A DNA stretch of 64,000 bases, from positions 2,666,001-2,730,000 of the forward strand of contig JAJKFH010002198.1 in assembly GCA_023333565.1 (NCBI GenBank), in the 5' to 3' direction. This document shows positions 1-11,900 of this stretch, one piece after another; positions within the stretch are counted from its first letter, which is position 1; every line of letters starts with the position of its first letter. The position numbers were made by a program, and so were the translations under genes. The stretch is from Puffinus mauretanicus (taxonomy: Eukaryota > Chordata > Aves > Procellariiformes > Procellariidae). The notes under the pieces were generated by a model. The model searched no databases. It was not told the DNA's origin and saw only the letters and a list, made by a program, of their open reading frames with translations.

Positions 1-2403
1 CACTATCCACTGGTGTCCTAATGAATTCCCATTCATACAGTGTTCTCATTCCCAGAACTTCCAAAACAACAACACACACGTAGCTCACCTTTAGTTTGTG
101 CAAAATCCTCTGAAAGGTATGCAATAAAGATATGCAAATATGGCAGGCAATGCAATGACACTACTGTCTGAAAACAAATAAATTAACATAGTCTTTGGCA
201 AATCCTCTTACTTGGGCAAATCTTATTTTTCAGACAAAGAAAATGTCTCCTGGGTTTTTTTGAACAAAGAACTATCTCTGAAAATGAAATGCCTCTGCAA
301 GCATAAGCACAGGATTCTTCTTAGTAACCATAGCTAAATTTATTATAGGCTTTTCTCTTCTGCCACATGTGCCAGTATACCTCCTGGCTGTTCTGACAGC
401 ACCTGGAGTCTGGAGAGACACACACTCTCAAGCACATAAATTGCTTTTTCTTTCAACTCAACTGGGCTGTGATTTGCTTGAACAGAAAATTGTCCAGTTC
501 AGAAAAGACGAAACAAAAGGAAAAAAGAGATCCTTAGCAGACTCAGAGGAGGGAGAAGAGACTGCAAAGAAAAGGTCCTTTCTAATAATAAAGCCCTGGG
601 AAAAAAACATCAGTTGTTTTCACCTGCTAAGATTGCTGCACACTTTTTCTGTCTTGAGGCAAAGCCAAGGGCTTCTGCTTTCATCAGGTTTTCCTAAGGG
701 CCTGAAATTGGGAATGCTTCAGGCCCAAATCCAACCCAAGGTAAAGCAGAGCGCACACACCACCGGGGGACTACAACGGTATTGTTTGGTGCAGGACTGT
801 GATGAACTGTGTCCGGGTTCCCATTTTAGTGTGATCTCCTGAGTAGACATATGAGCACATACATGCTGGAAAAGTACTGGCAGTAAGCGCCAGATTCCCA
901 GAAAATACTGGACTTGCTCTGCCTGCTCCAGCCCGGTTAAGCCTGTGTCTGCATTGCCAATTCACCTGCTTGTGGTAGGCATTTACCAGCACCTTTGCCA
1001 TCAGCAGCCAATCAAACAGGTAAAAAGAGCTGAATCATTCCCAAATAACCAACTTCCCCTTCTTCCATCCAGGCAGCAATCCAGGCAAAAACAGAGGATA
1101 AGGGTAGCAAGCAGTGCTAGTGAGGAGGTTAAGTAAAGCTTAATTGCCATTTTCCTTCCCAGCTCCTGAAAATATCCACATCCAAATCCTCTAACACTTG
1201 GCAGAAACCTTTCAACCAGGGATTTTATGATACACTTCCCAAGGACTTTTGCCGCTAGGTCAGTTTACACACACACATAGAAAAGACATATATATAAACA
1301 CACATATATAAAAGAACTCAAGGCACATTGTAGAAGTTATTGGAGGTTTTTTCTATTTCTTGACCTATTTTACTCATATCTAGTCTTATTTGATCACTCA
1401 GTCTTTGAAAATGCCTCACTTTGGTGAAGACATATCATAATACAGCAGCATGATATAGCCTTGAACATTCTGCAGACTTTGCTATGACCTTGAATGTCCA
1501 AAAACTTAAGCACCATGTTTAAAAATGAACCCTTGCCATGTGAAGAATTGCACAAGGAAGCAGTTTATACATTTCAAACCTGCCTGAAGGTCTGAAGGAT
1601 GTTTATTCCAGATTCTTGAGCTCATTTCAGTCTTGGAGAGACTTTAGCACTGCTCCATGTGACATCTGCTTGTGTCAATGACAGGTAAAAGGCTTCATCA
1701 CTGTACAGATCTCTCTCCCTTACCAATGACTTTTATTACAATCCTTTGGTTTGATACAAATAATGTTGTTTTTACCTTGTGATAAAAATCCTGTATGACA
1801 ACGGCCAAAACAGAAAGTAAGTTGGAAAAATACAGAGCTGCTTGGTTCCCACAAAGCCTCTTCTGGAAGCTGTTTTTTAAGAAAGATCTGAACTAAGACC
1901 TGAAATAAAAAAATCCAAAATCTTCCACCGATCCAATCTATGAAACCTTGTGCAGAAGAAATTAGAACAAGTTGTAACAGTTCTGCCATCTTTGTGGTGC
2001 TATAGATCTGAAGGTCAAAACCAACTACCTTTCTTGCTTCCTTATAGTAGAATGTTACACCAAGCCTTCACCAACTTAGTTGATGCGTGTAGATCACAAA
2101 AACTAAGAGTATAAGACATGTCAGGCCCCAAGTGATCCAATCTGAAGTGCTGCTAGGCCAGACATCAGACCCACACTCTTTGCCCATTAAATTCATAAAA
2201 ATAAGACTATAAAAAGAAATATATATCTATATATCACTTTTATAGAAGATATAAGAAGATCTAAAGTTATAGTATTTATAGAAGAAAATTATTGCTGATG
2301 AAAAATAAAAAGAAATACTACTAGGAAGAGAAATGTGGTGGGAAAAAGGTAGTTTGACTGTGGAAGGTCATCATAGGTGGAATAGGTGCTATAACAGAAC
2401 GAC
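1..2403. other. Unique AT-rich sequence, no gene recognised
   Basis: No repeat family or exon is recognised here. The longest open frame of the window lies at 369-842 on the plus strand (157 codons). Its product has no signal peptide, domain or family resemblance I can see. It is not flanked by convincing splice sites and its composition is like that of its surroundings, so I do not call it a gene. From about 2215 to 2330 the sequence becomes very AT-rich just before the CR1 insertion. Confidence 0.6.
1265..1312. repeat. AC/TA-rich simple repeat
   Basis: A short run of AC dinucleotides is followed by alternating TATATA and ACACA stretches. It is an interrupted dinucleotide microsatellite with no other signal. 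Confidence 0.7.
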
Positions 2404-2409
2404 ATATGC

Positions 2410-3200
2410 TATGCAGACGACACCAAGTTGGGCGGGAGTGTTGATCTGTTGGAGGGTAGGAAGGCTCTGCAGAGGGACCTGGACAGGCTGGATCGATGGG
2501 CCGAGGCCAACTGTATGAGGTTCAACAAGGCCAAGTGCCAGGTCCTGCACTTCGGCCACAACAACCCCACGCAACGCTACAGGCTTGGGCAAGAGTGGCT
2601 GGAAAGCTGCCCAGAGGAAAAGGACCTGGGGGTGCTGGTTGACAGCTGGCTGAACATGAGGCCGGCAGTGTGCCCAGGTGGCCAAGAAGGCCAATGGCAT
2701 CCTGGCCTGTATCAGAAATAGTGTGGCCAGCAGGAGCAGGGAGGTGATCGTGCCCCTGTACTCGGCACTGGTGAGGCCGCACCGAATCCTGTGTTCAGTT
2801 CTGGGCCCCTCACTACAAGAAGGACATGGAGGTGCTGGGCGTGTCCAGAGAGGGCAAGAAGCTGGTGAAGGGCCTGGAGCACAAGTCTTATGAGGAGGCT
2901 GAGGGAACTGGGGTTGTTTAGCCTGGAGAAGAGGAGGCTGAGGGGAGACCATCAGCTCTACAACTACCTGAAAGGAGGGTTGTAGCGAGGTGGGTGTTGG
3001 TCTCTTCTCCCAAGTAACAAGCGATAGGACGAGGAAATGGCCTCAAGTTGTGCCAAGGGAGGTTTAGATTGGACATTAGGAGAAATTTCTTTACTGAAAG
3101 AGTGGTCAGGCCTTGGAACAGGCTGCCCAGGGAAGTGGTGAGTCACCATCCTGGAAGTATTTAAAAGCGTGTAGATGAGGCCCTTAGGGACATGGTTTAG
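2410..3200 (+). pseudogene. CR1 ORF2 C-terminal fragment (reverse transcriptase end), frameshifted
   Basis: The frame opens at codons for Y-A-D-D (2410-2421), the metal-binding core of the reverse transcriptase. It continues through the thumb-like segment rich in [10 protein letters not shown] until about 2655, where one extra G shifts the frame. Coding resumes in the next frame at about 2678 (A-K-K-A-N-G-I-L). It is broken again near 2785, where two bases are missing relative to what the family normally has, and further small indels follow. The natural ORF2 end is still visible as R-V-D-E-A-L-R-D-M-V followed by TAG at 3198-3200. The YADD motif is intact, but the product would be short, frameshifted and without the N-terminal endonuclease, so it is dead. 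Comparison with the family is from memory. Confidence 0.88.
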
Positions 3201-3264
3201 TGGGCATGGTGTGTTGGATTGACGGTTGGACTCGATGATCTTAAAGGTCTTTTCCAACCTTACT

Positions 3265-3281
3265 GATTCTATGATTCTATG
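3265..3281 (+). repeat. CR1 3' terminal octamer repeat
   Basis: Two tandem GATTCTAT units followed by G mark the end of the CR1. This short tandem repeat is the family's characteristic 3' terminus and fixes both the orientation and the right-hand boundary of the element. Confidence 0.92.
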
Positions 3282-6200
3282 TAAGATTAGGAGGAACTTG
3301 TATGGACAGATTCATGTAAAATATACCAGACCGGCTGCATGTTCAAAATATCATGGTGAATCAGACCATAACAAGCCCAGAGTATGTGTTCAAGTAGTGT
3401 TAGAGGGCTGCAGTGACTGGAAGTAGAGGATGAGAAAGGGTAGAGACCTGGCAGGGCAGGAGCTGCAGCCAGAGAACAAGTGCTGCTGGCAGAGAAGGCA
3501 TTTGCAGGCAGGGCAACACTGAGGTACAAACCCATCACAAATTTTTCTTTGCATTGTTTTGGATGCCTTCTTTGCAATATTTGCTTTTCCTTTACAAAGC
3601 TTTTGGGACTTGATCATATCTTCTTAGTGGTTATGCATTAGTTATTTCTCCCTTGAGCAATATGTTTTTAACTTGGTTAATTAGATTTTTTCCTGTTTCT
3701 CATGGTGCATACTGAAGATGAGAAATGACAGAAGAGATGCTGCCTTTAAAAGGACCAGGCTGGACTGTATCTACTACTAGTGAGATTTTTGTAGGAAAAC
3801 CTAATTACAAACTAATGTCTTTATATGGCCCTAGTGAGAGAGTTTAATGCAATACAAGGAGTATTATTATAAGCGAAGATAGAAAGTTAACAAATCTGGA
3901 CTGCGCAGTATGTAAAGGAGAATCTTCCTGCTAACAAGAATTAATAACTTGTCACAGTCTTTTACACAATGTGCTTGACCAGTTCACATAAAACAGGGCA
4001 AACGGCAGTGGGTAAAGGAAGAATCCAGGCCTGCATGCAGGAGGAACGTTTTCTAGCTTTCAGTTGAAAAAAAAGCAGTATGATGTATCTGGTTAATCAT
4101 GTATTTTCCAGATAACCTATTCTTTCTTCTCATTCGGTCCTCTGTTATGTTAACGAAAGTTGTGAACAGCATTTACTACCTGGTCTTTTTTCACTGGAAA
4201 TCAAAAACACTAAATCCACAATTAATCCGTGTGGTTAACAACATCTATGCAATACGTATACAGGATTGTACACATCCAAAGTGATGCTGTAAAAAACAGA
4301 GCTAGTCTTGCGTGAGGAGTTGTTTCCTTAAGCAAAGAAATCCTTATTATATATAAAAAAGTCTCATTCCTCAGGCAAATTATCTATTGCCTTTGCCAAG
4401 TGGCACTGTGACATTTGACCTCAGTGCCTATCCTTATTTTATTAGCATGTCAAATTATACTATGTCCATAACATCCTCTTCCTTCAGGAAACGTGGAATA
4501 TGAAAAAAATTGACACATCATGGAAAACTATCTTAAGGAAAAGGAAAAAGGTCAAAATTCAAAGAAGAAATTGCAAATGAGAGCTTCCAGCAGGAAAAAA
4601 GAAGTGTTCTGTCTATCAGCAATTTAAAGAGAAGCCCAATTACCAGCATCCTTTCCCAAACAATACTCAGTTTGAGCAGAGATCCATACAGTAATATAAA
4701 TTGTATTTCCAGGTGGTCATGCAGGAAATTCTAATTGGTTTTATATAAATAAGGTTATTTGGGGAACAGAAACCAAGCCCACAATATTTTAGGAATATTT
4801 ATCTTTGTAACAATGCCAAAAAAAGTATTTGCACTTTTCTATTTGAGGTCTCTAAGGAAATATGGGACACCCATAAAACTCACCGTATACAGTGCAATCA
4901 GAATGGCCTGGACATCTAGAGCAATCAAGAAAGAATAAGGTATAAAAACATGTTAGAAAACACATAAAAATGACAGCAAGCAGGAAGATGAGGAAACCAT
5001 TGACTTCAACACCATCTTCCTCTCGGCAAAGGGCTCTGGTTGCCAATGACTCGCCATACTCCCCCAAACACACCCCCACCATCAACCTTAGAACACAGTG
5101 GAAAGAGGAACATAAAACCAGGAAAAGGATTAGATACCAGGAGATATACATAACAATTTTAACTTATTTTTTATTGTTGAGACCTTTCCTGTGCGGTAAC
5201 ATTCATTCCTTTCTTCCTTTCTCTTAGATCTGCATTAACAATAGTTATTTTATTAGAATGCTAAGGTTTCAGTTATACAAATTCTTAGCTTTATATGTAA
5301 GATTTTTTCCTTTTTTGATCCAAGCAAGACTTTGAGTGTAAAAGCAGGCAAAAGATACTTTCCAACTCAAATAGATATTAACTAAAATTAACAACACGCA
5401 CTTTGTTACATCTATTGACTTGAGTAACCTGTTGTGATCTGTAAAGCAGGATTGTATTAAAAAAACATTTTCAACACAGAGATCAGTCTGAACCACAAAC
5501 TTATTTCCAGATTATTACAACCTGGTATTACAAAAATCTCAAACTGAAATATGGATCTGAATCAACTGGCTCAAAGAAATGCAGATGTGTTGTGTGACTC
5601 AGCCAGCCCCAAACTTCAAACCTTCACTCCAGCTATTTAAAGTCATCATTTATGAGCTTCTGGATACCAACACCAAGCTAGCAAATATGGCTTAAAAAAA
5701 CCCGACTGAATCACTTGATGAATTGGTAAAATTATTATTATAGTTAGGCAGTGTATTGGCATGAAAAAGCACGATGCTTTTAACCTTACAGAACATTAGA
5801 AAATTAAAAGTTTGCATTGATAAGCATTAGGTAATCTCAAATAAAATCAGCTTCCTCTGGCAGACCAACCTTGCCCTGAAGTGAACATAAACTGTGAACT
5901 TTTCCCATCACCTTTTCAATCTTCTTCAGATAAATCCTGATTTTTCTTTACATACCATAATTGAATTGAACACAAGTCCCTTTCTCATATCAAAACACAT
6001 ATCTCCTGGGAGCAATCAATGAGCAATCAATTACAAAGATTAGTGTTAGTTTATTCATTACATGACATGACTCCTTACACAAACCCGTTGACCGACACAC
6101 AGCACTCAAGATCAATACAATCTTTCCTCTTCCTCTCCTCATAATTCCCAAAAGTGCCTAGCAAGGACAGATTCCCATAGAAATTGGTTAGTAAAATAGC

Positions 6201-8909
6201 AGGCAGGATGCAGTTACATTCTTTCTTAACAATAATCTTTAGGAAAACAAATCTTTCAGCAGGGAAGCCTTAAAATACAAATCCTCTTATTGCAAAGGAA
6301 AACCCCAAAGTCTCCTCTTCCAGCAAAGGTCACGCTCACTCGCCATTCAAGCAATGGCAGCCAAGATTTGTCCTACCGGCCTGAGCTTAAGCCAGACAAC
6401 ATGACATTAAAAATGCCAGCCTGGCCCAAAATCAAACCTCAGCAATTCACTCCTGGAGACCCTTGACATCCTGCTTTGTCGCAGTCTCCAGTTTCCAAAA
6501 AGTGTAACAACAAACACAAATTATGGCACCTACCAGCTGTATAGCACATCATACCTGATGATTTTACCTGCCTCAAGACATGGCACTGGCAGACGCCTGC
6601 CAGCAGGTCAGCGGGCCTGGCCAAGGGCTGCATGCCCCACACACACACAGAGACCTCGCAGGTGGCCCCACACCCACACCTGCACCTCTGCTCCCGTGGT
6701 GGCACGATGAGAGCCCCCTCTTGCCCTCTCCCTGCAGCTACATAAGTATCTTTCATCAAAAAGGGGGACTGCACAGCCCCCGACAGCCAACTCTGATCAC
6801 CTTCCAGTTCCAAAAACAGTGAATGAAACATACAGGTGAAAACCCTGGGCATGGCAAGCTGGCAGCAGCAAAGGCAAATAGCAGGTCAAAAAATGATCCT
6901 GTCTGTCTGGTAGTGAAACCAGCAGAGGACAATTCCTCTGTCCTTGTCATGTTACAATGGTGCAGGATAATTATTTAGCAGCAGATTAGGGGTTTTACAG
7001 TAATTTCAGGATCTGTAGCTATTTTAATGTGCCTAAGATAACCGTTAGACTGGCACAAAGTTTATACTTAAGTGTAGTGGTATAAACTCCACTGATGGCA
7101 CTTTTGTATGAACATCAGGGCAAATGTTCAGTCTGTGGGGCCTATTTAGCTGTGAGCTCCAGTTATGAGCTGGAGGTTTAGCTGCTTGAGAGTTTTCAAG
7201 AGTACAAAGCTTGAAGAAGTAGTAATTCATTGTAAAGAGCAATGATACCCCCCGCCCCGTAAGAGTGAGGAACACATACTAATGGGGCAAACATGGGGCA
7301 AAAAAACAATGCCTCAGATCCTTCACTAGCAAAAAAGAGCACAGTTGCATTGATTTCTCTAATTTCTTTTGTTTAGCTATAGCCATTTAAGCAGCTTGAG
7401 AAGCTGTCAATAAACACCTCTTAATTTCTTAAAGGCTGATTGGTTTTCATGCAGTTTGTAAGTACTGACCACTGCAGAAGCCAAAGCTGCTCATTGTGGT
7501 GACTGACCTTAGATCTGTTTTCAGGCCTTATTGTATTAAAGATCACTGCAAAATGCATCCATCTAAAAACCTGTCAATCCCAACACCAGAGATGTTAGCA
7601 TGTGATAAAAATAGTATATGATAAAAAATGCTCACTCATTATAGGTAGACTGGTGATTTTGTGTTAATGTCATTGTACATAGGCTTTTGAAGAGAACGCC
7701 ATAGAAGCAGCAACATTTTTAGAGCACAAGGACTGTAGATTTATGGAGCTGTGTGAAGTACATCGAAAAAAGGGAATGCCTATAATGTTATAAATAGGAA
7801 GATAAATGCTCACTGGACAGTCTGACTATTAAGATTTACAAAGACAGTTAAGCATCTTCATATCTAAAAAAGCAGCTGATTCAGATGTGTGACTCCACAT
7901 GACTTTAAATACCTTTTCATTATCTCTATAACACTAATTCCATAATCCACAGCTAAAATATTTAGAAAATTCTGGACAAGAGGGTTTATTTTATGTAGGT
8001 TTTGTCATTCTTTTGTAATTTTATGATTCATTTTTCCTCTTACATCTAGGATCATTGCAATACAAACAATCCTATGTTATATATATCCTGTGATGAGATC
8101 CTGTGGTAAGACATTTCTTACAGATGGGGATTCTGTCCATGTGAGAGATGCCACAAACACAGGATGTCGTTTGATAATCCCTTGATCTATAAAATTATAA
8201 TCAACTGCACTCAAATAATAAATGAATATTTTTAAAGAGAAAAATAAAACTCATAGGAGACATTTGTCCTCAAAGATTATTAAAATGTCTTCTGTGTCTT
8301 CTGTGTCCCACTAGTCTTCATTACCGAATGAGCATGCCATAAAAACCTTGATGAGAAAGAAAATGTGCAAAGTGCATCTATGATGAGGATTAAATATGCT
8401 CAGCCCAAACCGTTGGAATTAATTTCAAAAGCTTAAATGACAGACAATTCATTGCTCTGAGGAGGGAAAGATGGGAATAGCCTGATCTCTAGTCTGCATT
8501 TTAAGGTAAAAATGAAAGGTTCTGTGGTAAGCCAGACTGTTTTTTGCCAGGCGGTGTCCCAAGCCTTCCACACCAGATCCTTCTGTTTCTTAACCAGTGG
8601 AAAGAAAATAAAACAACTCGGACACTGCACTACATCTCATTTCAAACTGATTGGTGATTAACAAGTGAAATACGTACACAAACCAGCCTAAATGGGCACC
8701 ACTGTTATTACAGTATTAACTGTTTTCCCAATTCAATTTATTTGTACTGAATGAGAATTTATTGATCCTCAAGAGCTGATTAACATGTGAACAAGCCAAA
8801 TGATGAGTTAATTAACCCAAACACTCTTAAGATCTCCAGATTGCAGTCTCTGGTCTAGCCAGAATTCGTTTTCCGAGCAGAGAATTGTTAATGATTATGT
8901 ACAAATAAC
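3282..8909. other. Unique sequence, no confirmed gene
   Basis: No transposon family is recognised. One possible exon at 4884-5086 (minus) is listed separately. The open frame at 6439-6852 on the minus strand (137 codons) crosses a CA-rich, GC-richer patch (6570-6760). It is cysteine-rich because of that composition and shows no domain. The remainder is AT-rich with scattered short A and T runs. Confidence 0.55.
4884..5086 (-). other. Possible spliced exon encoding a transmembrane segment (unconfirmed)
   Basis: On the minus strand a 203-base stretch is open in one frame and bounded by plausible splice signals. The 3' edge reads TACG followed by GTGAGT, a near-ideal donor, with the intron starting at 4883. 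The 5' edge follows a pyrimidine-rich tract ending TTCTAAG. The encoded segment has an acidic, cysteine-containing loop (R-A-L-C-R-E-E-D-G-V-E-V-N-G) and then about 25 hydrophobic residues (F-L-I-F-L-L-A-V-I-F onwards), as in a membrane protein, and then cysteines. I do not recognise the protein. A second acceptor, ending CTCTAG at 4916, would give only a 32-base exon sharing the same donor. The hydrophobic run may simply reflect a T-rich stretch read in a lucky frame, so this is a weak call. Confidence 0.2.
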
Positions 8910-8970
8910 ATCACAAGTTTATGTATAAATCACAAGATTATGTATAAATAAGATCACAAGTTTAAATAAA
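8910..8970. repeat. Short 19-base tandem repeat
   Basis: Two adjacent 19-base units beginning ATCACAAG (8910-8928 and 8929-8947) differ at a single base. A third, more diverged copy begins at 8953 after a five-base spacer. It is a local minisatellite-like duplication with no coding content. Confidence 0.8.
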
Positions 8971-11900
8971 AGAGAGGTTTCCCCAAAGTACAAATTTGCA
9001 AAAAATTGGAAATCCAAATGCCACATCCACAAATGCCTATTATGATCAGTACCTTGCAATTCTGGCATTCACCCAGTATTTTGTGTTATTTAAGCAAAAC
9101 AGGCATCTTAATTAACCTATTTCTGGTTTCCCTAGCACAAAGTGAACCTTGGGGATTATAAAATGGGAACATAGTGCACACCAACATAGAAACATACTGG
9201 TGGCTATTTAAGAGATTGCAGAATCTGGCACAAGACTGTTCCCAGCAATACAGCTTTAAAAGGACCTGTGCCTCTGATAGGAATCAGCGGAGACCCAGCC
9301 AAGCTCTCCTAGCCCCACCATGCATAGGGAAGGCAAGCAATGGTTTCAGCTCCAAATAGAACAGGGTTTACCAGAAAATGTGCTCTCCTTTTGGCATATA
9401 GACCCACACTTAGTTCCCATCACTGCCGATTGCTTATCTCTCCATCTGCACAAGTCCTAGTGGGCAGTGGAGGCATTTGGCATAAGGTCACTCTCTGCAT
9501 CCCAGGCTTTCTTTCCAATGCAATGCTATTTTTGTCACCTTGGATTTTTAGCTTACGAAAAGGTTTCTCTACACTCTGTGAAAGATAAAAGACTATTCTG
9601 AAATAGGCAATCAAGGACAAGTCGTGTTGCTCATACGAGGCTTTCCAAAGAGCACAGTGCTGGATATCAAAGAGCACTATGAGCATAATTATGTTTTTAA
9701 TCAACAAAATTTGAATGTTTTTCAGTTACCTGTAAAAGAAACAAGCCTGTCGGTTTTGTTTTAATGTTTAAAAATAATTAAATTAATTTCCAAATGTAAA
9801 ATATCAATTTCAAATCAAACATTTGAAACCCTATTTGGATTCAAAATTGGAACATTTCATCCAGGTTTCTTCCCCTCTGCCTACCCCCAAAAATTTAGTG
9901 AAGTGAACCCCAGCTCACTAAATCCAAATGTGTGTTTCTTTATTAGGAAAGTGCCACCTCCACTTGGTGCCACTGCCAATTTCCTTGGAAATCTGGTTTT
10001 AAATGTAACATAAGGAGCTGCTGAATGCTGAGCTCCATGGTGTTGGCTGAGCAGCTGAGAATCTTCCCCCGTGCACACAGAGGTGTCTGTGTATCATATG
10101 CCTGTTTTCATCCAAACCTCGTGGTTTCCCACCTCTCTCTCTCTTGAGCCTTATTAGCAGAACTTTTAGATCAGCTTCAGCATTACCTGCCAGCCAAGTT
10201 TCTGTACATGTTTTTTTTCCTCATTCAACCTGTCAAAAAAGGAGGCAACACTCAGAACTTCTGGTCTGATTTGAATATTCAAATCCATCATGCTTGGAGG
10301 AGCTTAAAAGTACGCAAAAATAGCTGGCTCTATCTGCTTCACATTTATCATTAAAAACAGTGGGACAGGCTTTAAGACAATAATGTGGAAAACCACAGAA
10401 TTAGTCTGATTTAAACAACTAAAGGAGAAAAGTTAACTGAGAGGAGAAGAAAACAACAGAATTGGAGAAGTTTCTTTTTGTCAGTAGTTATTCAAAACAG
10501 CATTTAGCCATTTAGGTAGAACAGTGGAGGAAAGTTTTTATGCATGTGTTAACTTTTCTATGGATAAATAATTGGCTTCATTTTTCACAACTATCCTTCT
10601 AACACCTTTAGTAAGTACTCAAATGAAAGTTGGATGTCATGCAAGCACCACATTTCCATACCAAAAGCCACCCCTGATCTTTCCCTCCCAAACCTAAGGG
10701 ATTTCCATAAATCGCATGAAGGGCATAAGATTACCATCAGGTTTTAATAAACCAAGGAGGTGGCCAGCTGTGAAAACTGGGAAATACAATTTCTGAAACG
10801 GGCGCTCCACAGAGGAGTAAGCGCTGTCACGCAGCACCAGTAGCGAGTGCCACTAATGGGACGGGTGGCAGGAGCCCCGGTTTTGCACGCCTCGCCACGA
10901 GCAGCCTGTCGTGAGGGGGTTTGGAGGTCATTGCTGCTCAACTAAGTGCCTGCGTCCGATTAGACGTTTTTCAGAACAGGGAGTTAGACAGGTGGAATGA
11001 ACTGATTTAACTTTAAAACCACCCACCCTGTGTGTTTTTATGTCTGGTATTTCCATACATCCTTTCTTCCAGTGAGACACAAATGGATGGAGCTGGCACA
11101 CTGTCTGAAAGGCAGAAGACTGGAAAAAATCTAGTGTAACTTGTCTGAAAGTTTTTTAATATTGGCAGATTTGAAAGAAAGGAGAAACCGAACATGACTT
11201 AATAAGCACCAGGATGAAAAAGCTATGTTAGTGCGAGCAAGTCTTGCAGCCCAGTAAGAGAAGATCTAGAGGCAGACAGAAGACAGTGCCAAATTTCCAA
11301 GATCCTGTGTCCATTCTTCACTCATTTCTGGGGCAAGGGGATTACTTCAGATTAGATTTAGTCAGCCCCTGTTGGCTGAATGCCCGTTAATGGGGCACTT
11401 CTAGTTTAGTTTAATCAGAAGAAAACTCATTTGCAGGCTTTGAAACCATTCCTTCATGTGAGCCAAAATACCATAAATGGGGGGAAATGTGAATTTTGTC
11501 CAAAATGCATTTTTGATCCAAACTAAAATGCTTATGTAGCACCACTGAAACTATTCTGAGTTTTGCAACTAAATAAAAATGAATGTGAATTACCAAACAT
11601 AAAACCAGCTTCAGTTTCTGCTTACGTCACCATTGTTATCTTGCCTTATGACAGAAAATCATTATCAAACTTCAGCTTTTTCCTACTTTGCTGGTAAAAG
11701 ACTCTTTCCAAACTATAATAGCAGATGTTACTGAGATAGTAATACCTAATCAGGTCTGTTTCAGCCTGGTGGCTATTTTCTAGTAATAATTTAATCACTT
11801 TCCCATAAAACTTTTTCTTTTTAAAGGTATTAGCAGATCAGAAATACAGCAGCTCTATAAACTGGCATTGCTTCACTGAATCAAGGCCAGATAAGAAGCT

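Larger units (their letters stand above)
2404..3281 (+). mobile_element. 5'-truncated CR1 non-LTR retrotransposon
   Basis: This is the 3' end of a CR1 (chicken repeat 1) LINE. The left end starts abruptly inside the reverse-transcriptase coding region, at the codons for the YADD active site. The right end is the CR1 3' tail, closing with two tandem copies of GATTCTAT. Truncation from the 5' side is the normal outcome of target-primed reverse transcription, and no target-site duplication is expected or seen. The body matches a common avian CR1 subfamily closely by eye, so it is probably a fairly young insertion. CR1 moves through an RNA copied at the target site by its own endonuclease and reverse transcriptase; this copy lacks the promoter, ORF1 and endonuclease and cannot move. 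Confidence 0.95.

Noticed and set aside
369..842. Longest open frame (157 codons, plus strand) as a protein-coding gene
   Set aside because: No domain, signal peptide or family resemblance, no supporting splice sites, and composition like its surroundings. A frame of this length is expected by chance in 64 kb.
2389..2952. 187-codon proline-rich minus-strand frame
   Set aside because: It is antisense to the CR1 ORF2 fragment and reflects the GC-rich codon pattern of that element.
6439..6852. 137-codon cysteine-rich minus-strand frame as a secreted protein
   Set aside because: The cysteines come from a CA/TG-rich patch. There is no signal peptide and overlapping frames on both strands are equally open.
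8910..8970. CRISPR-like repeat array
   Set aside because: Units are directly adjacent without unique spacers, only two or three copies exist, and the genome is eukaryotic.
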